A stretch of 64,000 bases of DNA, from the NCBI GenBank assembly GCA_029856125.1, contig JAHQWJ010000107.1:1-64000 (forward strand), written 5' to 3'. The DNA comes from Promethearchaeia archaeon. GTDB lineage: Archaea; Asgardarchaeota; Lokiarchaeia; Sigyniarchaeales; SOKP01. Positions 7,844-16,406 of the stretch are shown piece by piece (positions within the stretch are counted from its first letter, which is position 1; each line of letters begins with the position of its first letter). The translations under genes and the position numbers were made by a program. The notes under the pieces were generated by a model. It saw only the letters and a list, made by a program, of their open reading frames with translations, had not been told where the DNA came from and searched no databases.

Positions 7844-9775
7844 CTATTTACCTCCAGCTGGTTTTAACTTACCAATTACAAAATCTAAACCCAAACTCTT
7901 TAGAGTTGCATCAGTAGGAATCCCTGTTTTCGTATCCCAACCTCGAGCTTCGTAGTATCCGCTTAGAAGTTTTTGATATCCTTCTTCTTTTAAGGTGACA
8001 CCTTTAGCAGGTCCTTTTGTGTGTGCTTCTTTGAAGAACCTCTCTGGAGGATGATCGTCCGCTCTGGTCCACCCTTCTCGAATATTAAAACATTTTGAAA
8101 GGTTTAAGATAGCAGCTCCTCTTTTATTAATGGATTCTTCGGTGTGTGGAATACCAGTTACTAACTCATAGACTTTCGCCATCTCTGCATCGTTTTCATA
8201 AATTCCACGAGTGAACTTACAAATTACATAAGAGTCAATAATTGCATAGATATCCTCAAGCCCTATGATTGCTTTACCACGTTCAAGTGGTTTGTCGTAT
8301 CCGAATCTATCGAATTTACCTTTAGCATCAAGTCCATAAGCGCCATTCCTTAAATGGCAAGCTCCTCTAATAGATACGCTTTCTCCTACAGCAAAACTTG
8401 TCATTCCGTGAAGATCAAAAGCAGGCATTTCTAATCCTTTTATATGCATTCCATAATAGCCAGCGTTCTTTATTCCCTTTTCTTCCAATCTAATACCAGC
8501 TTGTTTACAGCCATCTCCAAAGATTTCATTAGCAAAACCTTTACCAAGAATCATTTCTTCTGTAAATCGTGCTAGATTAGTGGTGGAACCAAATGGGAGT
8601 TCAAAACCAAGGTCTTTTTTCGTTATTAGTCCTAGATCATATAATTCGCAAGCCATACTGGCTGTTACCCCACCACTAATGGCGTCAATTCCCAAATCAT
8701 CACATAAAGAGACGCATTTGAAAATAGTAGGCCAGTCAGCGCATCCAGTGTTAGTACCAAAGGAATAACACATTTCTACATCAATTGAAGCGACTAAATT
8801 TGGATATTCAGGGTGAGTTTTAGGTACTCTCGCGAGATGATCGCAAGCGATGGAGCATTGAGAGCAAGCAACTTTTTTAACAACCCAATCTTCGTTTAGT
8901 GTATCTCCAGTAAAGGCTCCATTATCAATCTCTTCCCATGTGCCTTCGCGATAGTTCATGGTAGGCATCATTCCGAGTTTGTTGTAACTGGTTATTCCTG
9001 CAGGAGTGCCTAAATCACGATATTTTGCAGTTGCAGGACCATTAGCTACTTTAATTAATTTCTTAGCTAACTTGTAAAATTCAGCGGGATAAGCAACTTT
9101 GAGACCTTTCGTACCCCGAAAAGCTATTGCTTTCAGATTTTTACTTCCCATTACTGCTCCCATACCAGTTCGACCAGCTTGTCTGTTTCTATCGTTAGTA
9201 ATACACGCTAATTTACTTAATCGTTCTCCTGCTTGTCCGATTGACATCACTGCTAATCTTTGATCTTGGAATTCTTCTCTCAGAATTTCTTCCGTTTCAA
9301 AATTACCTTTTCCCCAGACAGTTTTTTCACATGGTTCTAGGTAGTAATCGTCATCATCTACAACCAGGTAAACGGGTTCAGAAGCTTTTCCTTTGATCAC
9401 GATCGCATTGACTCCAGCGCGTCGCGCTTGTGCTCCAACAGAACCTGAGGAAATAGACATACCAAACATTCCTGTTAACGGTGATTTAGCAAATACGCCG
9501 TACTTTGAACTAGTAGGTAGTATCGTAGTTGGAAAAGGGCCTATAGACCACACAAATATGTTTTCTGGACTTAATGGGTCTATACCTGGTTTTAATTCAT
9601 CCCAGAGGATTTTAGCACCAAATCCATAACCACCAATCCAGTCGCGGCAGAATTCTCCAGATAAAGTAGATTTACCAATTTTTCCACTGGTTAAGTCGAC
9701 ATCGAGTCTCACTTGAGAGTATCCTTTGACATCGTCGGGTAAAGTTATTTCTTTAGATTTACTCATGTTTTTCAC
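7844..9775 (-). CDS. Tungsten aldehyde:ferredoxin oxidoreductase family protein
   Basis: A 643-residue AOR-family enzyme, typical in length. The family oxidises aldehydes to acids with a tungsten bis-pyranopterin and a 4Fe-4S cluster, reducing ferredoxin. Visible signs are the N-terminal 'GGYGFGAKILWDEL', 'GRTGMGAVMGSKNLKA' near residue 200, the cluster ligands CSQCSIACD near 303 and the late Cys in 'LSKCFNIREGWTRADD' near 560, with the acidic 'EMCYSFGTNTGC' before it. The dedicated ferredoxin lies 4 bp downstream. The substrate cannot be assigned. A second AOR is at 38506. Met4 (9766) is an alternative start. Confidence 0.9.
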   Translation of the reverse strand: MKNMSKSKEITLPDDVKGYSQVRLDVDLTSGKIGKSTLSGEFCRDWIGGYGFGAKILWDELKPGIDPLSPENIFVWSIGPFPTTILPTSSKYGVFAKSPLTGMFGMSISSGSVGAQARRAGVNAIVIKGKASEPVYLVVDDDDYYLEPCEKTVWGKGNFETEEILREEFQDQRLAVMSIGQAGERLSKLACITNDRNRQAGRTGMGAVMGSKNLKAIAFRGTKGLKVAYPAEFYKLAKKLIKVANGPATAKYRDLGTPAGITSYNKLGMMPTMNYREGTWEEIDNGAFTGDTLNEDWVVKKVACSQCSIACDHLARVPKTHPEYPNLVASIDVEMCYSFGTNTGCADWPTIFKCVSLCDDLGIDAISGGVTASMACELYDLGLITKKDLGFELPFGSTTNLARFTEEMILGKGFANEIFGDGCKQAGIRLEEKGIKNAGYYGMHIKGLEMPAFDLHGMTSFAVGESVSIRGACHLRNGAYGLDAKGKFDRFGYDKPLERGKAIIGLEDIYAIIDSYVICKFTRGIYENDAEMAKVYELVTGIPHTEESINKRGAAILNLSKCFNIREGWTRADDHPPERFFKEAHTKGPAKGVTLKEEGYQKLLSGYYEARGWDTKTGIPTDATLKSLGLDFVIGKLKPAGGK

Positions 9776-10089
9776 TAATTTTAATTTTTGATTTTTTTAG
9801 TATAGAGAATTAATACTTAATATAAAAAATTACCATTTATTAGGTTATTTGTTAATGTAAACAACCTCTATCCTAATCTACCCAAAATTAAAACCAAAAT
9901 TAAGAATTTGATTTCCCTCTTCTCAAAATCTTCCCTAAATAAAATTCCGAAATGGCTTCTTTAAACATTCTGATTTATTGATTTTATCTCAACTTATGTA
10001 ATTTTCTAGTCCAAAATGCTTTTTAACAATAATAATAGCATATTTAAAGTGGTTTAGATTATATTTAACAACAGTATAAAGACCGTAAT
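9776..10089. other. 314-bp divergent intergenic region
   Basis: AT-rich spacer between the divergent AOR gene and the 923-residue redox protein. It should hold both promoters. TATA-like stretches (atatttaaag near 10040, ttatatttaa near 10058) stand 30-50 nt before the GTG at 10090. I see no RNA gene, open frame of merit, or strong hairpin in it. Confidence 0.4.
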
Positions 10090-12861
10090 GTGATTCATAT
10101 GACTGTAACTACAGATAAAAATGTAAGTAAGAAAAATGACAGAATACTTTCAAGTGACATCATTAAAAATGTTATTGCGAACGCAAATTACTGCTATAAT
10201 TGTAACCGTTGCGTTAATGTGTGCCCTGTCTCTTACTTAGATTTGTTTTACCCGAGAAATTTAATTACTGATTTAACTTTTTTATCTCCAGAGGAAGCAT
10301 TACAAAATAATAATATTTGGGATTGCCTAACCTGTGGGTTGTGCACCGAATATTGTCCAATGACTAAAGATAAGGTTGGAGTAAATTTTACAGAAATTAT
10401 TAAGGAACTCAGAGCATTAACTTCGGAATACGAGCCTTTACAAGAGACTTTACGAAGCTGTAATCACGATCGCGTTTATTCAAGTATACCAAAATTAATG
10501 GCAGACGATAAGATTAAATTTACCAATAAACTTGGATTTTTAGAAGGTACTGGATTAAAAATAAAAAGCGAAGGGGAACTCGCTTACTTTATGGGTTGTG
10601 TACCGTTTTTAACTGGAACGGCGCCTTGCGTCGTAGGATGTCCGGCAGGAGTAGATGTTCAAGGATATGTGTCCTTAATCTCCGAAGGAAAATTTCAAGA
10701 ATCTATCGACTTAATAAGAGAAATGAACCCCTTACCTTATTTATGTGGAAGAATTTGCACAGCTCAGTGTGCTTTGAATTGTAATCGTCAACATCACGAT
10801 GATCCCGTAGCAATCCGAGAGTTAAAACGTTTCGTATCTGATTATGAAGCTGCACATCCAAATAAGAGTAAAATAAAACCAGTTAAACAAACCAAAGAAA
10901 AAGTAGCAATAATCGGAGCTGGTCCAGGAGGTTTATCTGCAGCTTACTACCTCGCAAGATTGGGGTACAAACCAACAATTTTCGAGAAAGGTGATAAAAC
11001 CGGTGGAGTCGTAAGATATGGTGTCCCTCAATATAGGCTTTCTGACGAGGCGTTAGACCACGATGTAGAATTTATAAAAAATATGGGCGTTGAAATCGTA
11101 CTCAACAAGGAGTTTGGTGCAAATTTTACTCTTGAAGATCTTAAAGAAGAAGAGTTCAAAGCAACATTTATTGCGGTAGGTCTGTATGTCCCAAAAACTT
11201 TGCGACTTGAAGGTGAAGATTTGCCTAACGTTCATGTTGCTATAGATTTTCTCTTGGATCGGAAATATGGTTGCGCAGAAGACCCCGAAGAATTTAAAGG
11301 TAAAAATTTTGGAATTATTGGGGGCGGAGCAGTCGCTGTTGATGTAGGCGAAACTGCTGTGAGATTAGGTGCTACGAAAGCTGATTTCGTAGACATATTA
11401 ACGGAGGAAGCGCTTAAAAATGTGCTGAAAGATTTGCACGAAGCCGAAAGAGAAGTAATGGAATATCATTTTACTACTTCAACAAAAAACATAACCCAAG
11501 AACCCAATGGAAAATTAGCCTTAAATTGTTATAAAATTGAATGGGGTGAACCTGATCCTGAAACGGGAAGAAGACCTTTGAATAAAGTGGAAGGTTCTGA
11601 TTATAAAATCGTTGTTGATCATGTAGTCACTGCTATCGGGCAAGGACTTGACGTAGTCCCTATTAATGCTGCAACTGAAAACAAGTTAAAAATTGATCGA
11701 GGCAGAATTATAGTTGATCAAGTAACTTTTGAAACTAACATTCCCGGCGTTTTTGCTGGTGGAGACATCATTAATGATTCACTTATGTGTGCCGTTGATG
11801 CTATCGGAAATGGTAGAGAAGCTGCATATTCAATCGATCGCTTCTTCCGTGGAATTGATTTAAAAGATGGTAGGATTATAAAGAAAGAATTGAAGCGTTC
11901 TACTATCCCTAAAAAATACATTCAAGTAAATTCTTGCCAAGAAATGAATTTCATACCCGGAGAAGAAAGATTGGTATGTTTTGATGAAATGGAGTTAGGA
12001 TATACCGAAGAACAAGCAATAAAGGAGGCAAATCGTTGCTTAAATTGTAATTGTTGTAGTAATAGCGATCAAATCCCTGAAGATTATAACGCAGCTTTAG
12101 ATTCCTCGGGAGTAATGATTGCAAACTATGGGAACCAAGCTAACATGCATTCTTATAACTCTCCAGATTATTTAACTATCCCTAAGAGTGTAATTGGAAT
12201 CCTAAATCAAAACGATATTGTGCCAGTTGTTTTACCTGAAGAAAAATGTTGTGGTCACGATATAATATGGCAAGGCGATACGGAGTCCTTTGAGAAGTTA
12301 GCGAGGTATAATGTCAAGTTGTTTAAAGACTCTGGTGTAAAAACAATTGTATTCAGCTGCCCTGAAGGGTATTATACTTGGAAAAACGAGTATAAAAAAC
12401 TGTTTAAAAAAGGGGAAGATTTCGATTTTGAGATTTATCACATTTCAGAATATATCTTGAAAGAAAATCTTCTAGAGGATATAACTTTTCCAAACTTGGG
12501 AGATGTTAAGGTTACTTATCATGATCCTTGTAGACTAGGTAGAATGAGTAATGTTTATGACGCTCCTCGTGAAGTATTGAATAAAATCCCGGGCATAAAA
12601 CTCCTTGAAATGGAAAATAATAGGGTAGACGCTGATTGTTGTGGTGTTTCGGCCTACATTTCATGCAACCAAAATTCCAAACTACTACAAGAATCAAGAA
12701 TAAAACAAGCAATTGAAACTGGAGCGGAATATTTAATTACTACTTGCCCGAAGTGTTTAACGCATTTTAACTGCTATTTGAATGAAAATAAGGAACTTAA
12801 GAACAAAATTCAAGTAATAGACCTACTAACTTTTATGGGTAAAATGCTTTTTATGCAGTAA
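10090..12861 (+). CDS. HdrC/HdrB-like (HdrD-type) protein with an inserted NfnB/GltD flavoprotein
   Basis: A 923-residue redox protein. Residues ~30-95 are HdrC/GlpC-like with CYNCNRCVNVCP and CLTCGLCTEYCP. At ~167 'AYFMGCVP' opens the first CCG domain, but at ~178 the chain switches to an NfnB/GltD-like module: Cys-rich 'APCVVGCPAGVDVQGY', 'CGRICTAQCALNC', FAD motif GAGPGGLSAAYY (~275), a second Rossmann site GGGAVAVDVGE (~402), 'FAGGDIIND' (~558). Near 680 it returns to the CCG domain: 'EKCCGHD' (~720), 'SCPEGY', then a complete second CCG domain with 'HDPCRLGR', 'DCCG' and CPKC. The first domain has CPEG instead of CPxC. Start GTG 10090 or ATG 10099. Followed by nfnA and nfnB. Confidence 0.85.
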   Translation: MIHMTVTTDKNVSKKNDRILSSDIIKNVIANANYCYNCNRCVNVCPVSYLDLFYPRNLITDLTFLSPEEALQNNNIWDCLTCGLCTEYCPMTKDKVGVNFTEIIKELRALTSEYEPLQETLRSCNHDRVYSSIPKLMADDKIKFTNKLGFLEGTGLKIKSEGELAYFMGCVPFLTGTAPCVVGCPAGVDVQGYVSLISEGKFQESIDLIREMNPLPYLCGRICTAQCALNCNRQHHDDPVAIRELKRFVSDYEAAHPNKSKIKPVKQTKEKVAIIGAGPGGLSAAYYLARLGYKPTIFEKGDKTGGVVRYGVPQYRLSDEALDHDVEFIKNMGVEIVLNKEFGANFTLEDLKEEEFKATFIAVGLYVPKTLRLEGEDLPNVHVAIDFLLDRKYGCAEDPEEFKGKNFGIIGGGAVAVDVGETAVRLGATKADFVDILTEEALKNVLKDLHEAEREVMEYHFTTSTKNITQEPNGKLALNCYKIEWGEPDPETGRRPLNKVEGSDYKIVVDHVVTAIGQGLDVVPINAATENKLKIDRGRIIVDQVTFETNIPGVFAGGDIINDSLMCAVDAIGNGREAAYSIDRFFRGIDLKDGRIIKKELKRSTIPKKYIQVNSCQEMNFIPGEERLVCFDEMELGYTEEQAIKEANRCLNCNCCSNSDQIPEDYNAALDSSGVMIANYGNQANMHSYNSPDYLTIPKSVIGILNQNDIVPVVLPEEKCCGHDIIWQGDTESFEKLARYNVKLFKDSGVKTIVFSCPEGYYTWKNEYKKLFKKGEDFDFEIYHISEYILKENLLEDITFPNLGDVKVTYHDPCRLGRMSNVYDAPREVLNKIPGIKLLEMENNRVDADCCGVSAYISCNQNSKLLQESRIKQAIETGAEYLITTCPKCLTHFNCYLNENKELKNKIQVIDLLTFMGKMLFMQ

Positions 12862-13003
12862 GTACTTACCCGTTATTCATCTTTATTTTTTTCTAAACTC
12901 ATTCTTTTCCCGCTAATTATATCAACCTTAAATAATTCCTATACTTTAAATCAAATAGAAATAAGGTAAAAATGTCTTAATTAAATAAGTATCACGATAA
13001 AAA

Positions 13004-13888
13004 TTGCCGTATGAGATTTTAGAGAAAAAGGAACTAGGAAGTAGTGGAGCGATTTATGAAATGGTTTTACGCACACCATTAATTGCTAAGAAAGCTCACG
13101 CCGGTAATTTCGTTCTTCTAAGAATCAACGAAACTGGAGAGAGAATTCCATTGACTATTGCCGATTATAATAGAGAAAAAGGGACGATAACAATGGTAAT
13201 TCAAGTGGTGGGTAAAAGTACAAAGTTAATCTGCAATCAAAATGTCGGAGATCAAATACTTGACGTCATAGGACCGTTAGGAAACAAAATACATATTCAA
13301 AAATATGAGGATCCTATAGTAGTTATTGGGGGTGGAATCGGTATAGCTCCTTGTTATCTTCAAGCAAAAGAGCTTAAAGATGCGGGAAATGAAATTATTA
13401 CCATTTTAGGAGCCCGAAGCAAAGGTCTTCTTATTTGGAAAGAAAAAATGGAAACTGTGAGCAATCAATTAATTATTACAACTGACGATGGAAGCGAAGG
13501 AATGAAGGGAGTTGTTACAGATTCACTTAAAAAAATTATGCAAGAGAGGAAAATAAGTCTTGTAATCGCAATTGGACCATTAATTATGATGAAGTATGTT
13601 GCTCTTACTACTAATGGCTCTGGAGATTTGCCTAAAGTGAAAACATTCGTCTCTCTAAACACAATCATGGTTGACGGGACGGGAATGTGTGGTAGTTGTC
13701 GTTTTTCTACGATAGATGGTGATATTCAGTTTGCGTGCGTTGACGGTCCAGATGTCGATGGACACATAGTTGATTTTGATAACTTATTAAAGCGCGCTCG
13801 TCGATTTCTTGATCAAGAGAAAGAATCTTTGGAATGTTACGACGACGAATGTAGAGCATTAGAACAACTGAAGAGAGAGGTTGTGTAG
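13004..13888 (+). CDS. NfnA/SudB-like FAD and 2Fe-2S subunit (ferredoxin:NADP+ oxidoreductase alpha)
   Basis: A 294-residue ferredoxin-NADP reductase-fold protein starting at TTG 13004. Residues 1-100 form the FAD-binding barrel with 'RIPLTIADYN'. The nucleotide-binding part has 'VVIGGGIGIAPCYLQAKEL' (~107) and 'LGARSKGLL'. Near 225 is the 2Fe-2S segment DGTGMCGSCR...FACVDGP, where Asp and three Cys hold the cluster, as in NfnA/SudB. NfnA works with NfnB to couple NADH, NADPH and ferredoxin by flavin-based bifurcation. The NfnB-type gene follows 80 bp downstream and the HdrD/NfnB hybrid lies 142 bp upstream, so either large protein could be the partner. Confidence 0.85.
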   Translation: MPYEILEKKELGSSGAIYEMVLRTPLIAKKAHAGNFVLLRINETGERIPLTIADYNREKGTITMVIQVVGKSTKLICNQNVGDQILDVIGPLGNKIHIQKYEDPIVVIGGGIGIAPCYLQAKELKDAGNEIITILGARSKGLLIWKEKMETVSNQLIITTDDGSEGMKGVVTDSLKKIMQERKISLVIAIGPLIMMKYVALTTNGSGDLPKVKTFVSLNTIMVDGTGMCGSCRFSTIDGDIQFACVDGPDVDGHIVDFDNLLKRARRFLDQEKESLECYDDECRALEQLKREVV

Positions 13889-13968
13889 CAAAATAATAAT
13901 AAGATCTACGATTAAAATATTAACTGATAACAAGAACAAGATTTTAAAAGCTGGGAAACTCAAGGAAG

Positions 13969-15441
13969 ATGAAAAAGATCGAAGAAGATAATAAAGTTGT
14001 CAAACAACCTAATAGAATAGCAAAGTCCAAATCAAAAAGCCGTAAAGGACTTAACCGCGTTGAAATGAAACTCCAAGATCCAAAGGTAAGGATCACAAAT
14101 TTCGAAGAAGTAGCACTTGGCTTAACCGAAGAAATGGTTGAATATGAAACTCAACGGTGTTTACAATGTGAAAATCCTCTCTGCGTTTCTGGGTGCCCCG
14201 TTAATATCAAAATCCCTCAATTTATCAAGTTACTACAAGAAAAAAAATATATTAAAGCTCTCTACAAGATTAAGACAGATAACTTGTTACCTGCTATTTG
14301 CGGGCGAGTGTGTCCTCAAGAAATTCAATGTGAACAAGCGTGCATTTTGAATAAACTTGGAAAGCCAATAGCTATAGGTTACCTAGAGCGTTTCATAGCA
14401 GATTGGGAGAGAAAAAATAATCTTAAAGAGTGTCCCGAATGCGCAGTTCCAAAAGGGCTTAAGGTAGCAGTTATAGGAGCGGGACCAGCAGGATTAGCTT
14501 GTGCTGGAGAATTGGCGATGAGAGGTTATAATGTTACTATTTTTGAAGCGTTCCACACCAGTGGCGGAGTTCTGAGTTATGGAATTCCCGAATTCAGATT
14601 ACCCAAAGAAATTATTAAAAGTGAAATTGAAACTTTAGAGATGCTCAATGTTAAATTTGAATATAACGTAATTATTGGTAAAACTTTGACAATTGAAGAT
14701 TTAAAAGAAATGGGTTTTAAAGCCTTTTTTATTGGAGTTGGAGCAGGACTCCCAATATTTGTAAAATTGCAGGGATTAACCTTAAACGGCGTCTTAACTG
14801 CTAACGAATTCCTCACTCGATCAAATTTAATGAAAGCTTTTAAGTTTCCTGATTACGATACTCCTATCAAAATTGGAAAAATTGTAACTGTTATAGGAGG
14901 GGGAAACGTCGCATTAGATTCTGCTAGAACCGCCTTGCGATTAAATGCTGAAAAAGTTATAGTTGTTTATCGCAGGTCCGAAGCAGAAATGCCTGCGAGA
15001 AGAGAGGAATATCATCACGCGTTAGAAGAAGGCGTTATTTTTCAATTCTTAACAAATCCAGTGAGATTTATCGGAGATGAAAACGACGATCTTAAACAAA
15101 TGGAAGTTATTAAAATGGAATTAGGGGAACCTGACGAATCTGGACGTAAACGTCCCATTCCAATCGAAAATTCAAATTATCTAATCGAAACAGATACGAT
15201 CATTATAGGCATAGGAACAAGAGCAAATCCAATCATAACTAAATCAATTCCGGAATTGAAAATATCCAAACGGGGTTACATCGAAACGGATGAAAATTTT
15301 CAAACCAACATTGAAGAGATATTCGCTGGTGGAGATATCGTAACGGGATCCGCTACTGTAATTTCTGCTATGGGAGCGGGCAAGCGAGCAGCTCGCGGAA
15401 TTGATAAGTATTTACAAGAAAAATATTTAGATAAAAAATAG
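13969..15441 (+). CDS. NfnB/SudA/GltD-like NADPH-dependent flavoprotein
   Basis: A 490-residue homologue of NfnB, the bifurcating subunit, and of the glutamate synthase small subunit. Order of parts: a Lys-rich N-terminal extension (~1-28); the Cys-rich 4Fe-4S domain with CLQCENPLCVSGCP (~64) and CGRVCPQEIQCEQAC (~108); FAD motif GAGPAGLACAGELA (~169); 'GGVLSYGIPEFRLP'; NADPH motif GGGNVALDSARTA (~306) with 'VVYRRSEAEMPARREE'; and the C-terminal FAD segment 'FAGGDIVTGSATVISAMGAG'. All key sites are present. With nfnA 80 bp upstream it should form a complete Nfn. No GltB large subunit is nearby, which argues against glutamate synthase. Confidence 0.88.
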   Translation: MKKIEEDNKVVKQPNRIAKSKSKSRKGLNRVEMKLQDPKVRITNFEEVALGLTEEMVEYETQRCLQCENPLCVSGCPVNIKIPQFIKLLQEKKYIKALYKIKTDNLLPAICGRVCPQEIQCEQACILNKLGKPIAIGYLERFIADWERKNNLKECPECAVPKGLKVAVIGAGPAGLACAGELAMRGYNVTIFEAFHTSGGVLSYGIPEFRLPKEIIKSEIETLEMLNVKFEYNVIIGKTLTIEDLKEMGFKAFFIGVGAGLPIFVKLQGLTLNGVLTANEFLTRSNLMKAFKFPDYDTPIKIGKIVTVIGGGNVALDSARTALRLNAEKVIVVYRRSEAEMPARREEYHHALEEGVIFQFLTNPVRFIGDENDDLKQMEVIKMELGEPDESGRKRPIPIENSNYLIETDTIIIGIGTRANPIITKSIPELKISKRGYIETDENFQTNIEEIFAGGDIVTGSATVISAMGAGKRAARGIDKYLQEKYLDKK

Positions 15442-15460
15442 ATTTTTATTACAAATTAGC

Positions 15461-16324
15461 TTATTTACTCCCTTGGGGACACACTTTTAAACAGTTAGAG
15501 CAATAGTTGTTGTTCAACAGACTTTCCATGCACTTTGAACGGTCTATGTGAGTGAAAATGCCAGAACCTTTTACCCTCTCAATTGGTTCTTCGTAAATAG
15601 CTCCACCTAAACATTTTTCTATACAAACACCGCAATTCTCGCAAAAATCTTCCATATCGCTAAGATCTACTTTCTTTGTTTCGGGGATATTAGCATCCGT
15701 AGTTATAGCGCTCCACCTTTGTCTCATACCGAACTCGGGACTAATAATCAACCCGTTCCGTCCCATTACTCCTAACCCCGCAGCTACAGCGTGAGCTGTA
15801 AACAAGAGTTTTCCTCCAAAAGGATGATGAGCTTCCGTCTTGTAACCTTTTTCTTGCAGAAATCGTGTTAACTCGATTGTTTTTTCTCCTAAGTCGTAAT
15901 ATACTCTAAATGCCTCAATGCTAACATGAATACTTGGAGCTGTTTTGATCTTATCCCAATCCATTTCCATCCCAAGAATTATCGTGTTCTTTCCTACAAT
16001 TGGAAGATTTTTGAAAATATAGTTTTCTAACACGGGCGTATAACCAATAAGTTCAATGCCTTTTTCTTTAGCTAAATTCTCAAACTCTGTCCAAAATTCA
16101 AGTATCGTTTCGGTCTTGTTATTATCGCCATTTTGATATTTCGTTTTGTTCGCCTTTTGAAAGCCTTTAAATGTTCCTGTTAAATACTTACTGTATTCTT
16201 TTGCGGTTTCGCGGTCCAATTTTTGTTCGGTTGATAATTTCATCGTAAAAAGCTCTTTTGGAACAACAAAGACTAAATCCTCATTTTTTCCGATGTAAGT
16301 AGGTTCAACTTTTTCTTTCTCCAT
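15461..16324 (-). CDS. QueG/reductive-dehalogenase-like 4Fe-4S double-cluster protein
   Basis: A 287-residue protein related to epoxyqueuosine reductase and the reductive dehalogenase C-terminal region. The middle has 'HHPFGGKLLFTAHAVAAGLG' and 'GVMGRNGLIISPEFGMRQRW', the segment that in QueG lies over the cobalamin. The C-terminus carries two iron-sulfur sets, CENCGVCIEKC (~229) and, after 'SKCMESLL', CSNCLKVCP near the very end. It lacks the C-terminal HEAT-repeat tail of bacterial QueG and ends right after the second cluster set. The substrate is unknown. It is convergent with nfnB (19 bp apart). Confidence 0.7.
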   Translation of the reverse strand: MEKEKVEPTYIGKNEDLVFVVPKELFTMKLSTEQKLDRETAKEYSKYLTGTFKGFQKANKTKYQNGDNNKTETILEFWTEFENLAKEKGIELIGYTPVLENYIFKNLPIVGKNTIILGMEMDWDKIKTAPSIHVSIEAFRVYYDLGEKTIELTRFLQEKGYKTEAHHPFGGKLLFTAHAVAAGLGVMGRNGLIISPEFGMRQRWSAITTDANIPETKKVDLSDMEDFCENCGVCIEKCLGGAIYEEPIERVKGSGIFTHIDRSKCMESLLNNNYCSNCLKVCPQGSK

Positions 16325-16406
16325 AATGATATCTCAATAATTTATAATACTAAAATTTTTACTTTACTCTATCATACCCAGAATTAATAGAGAGAAAATT
16401 AATTAC

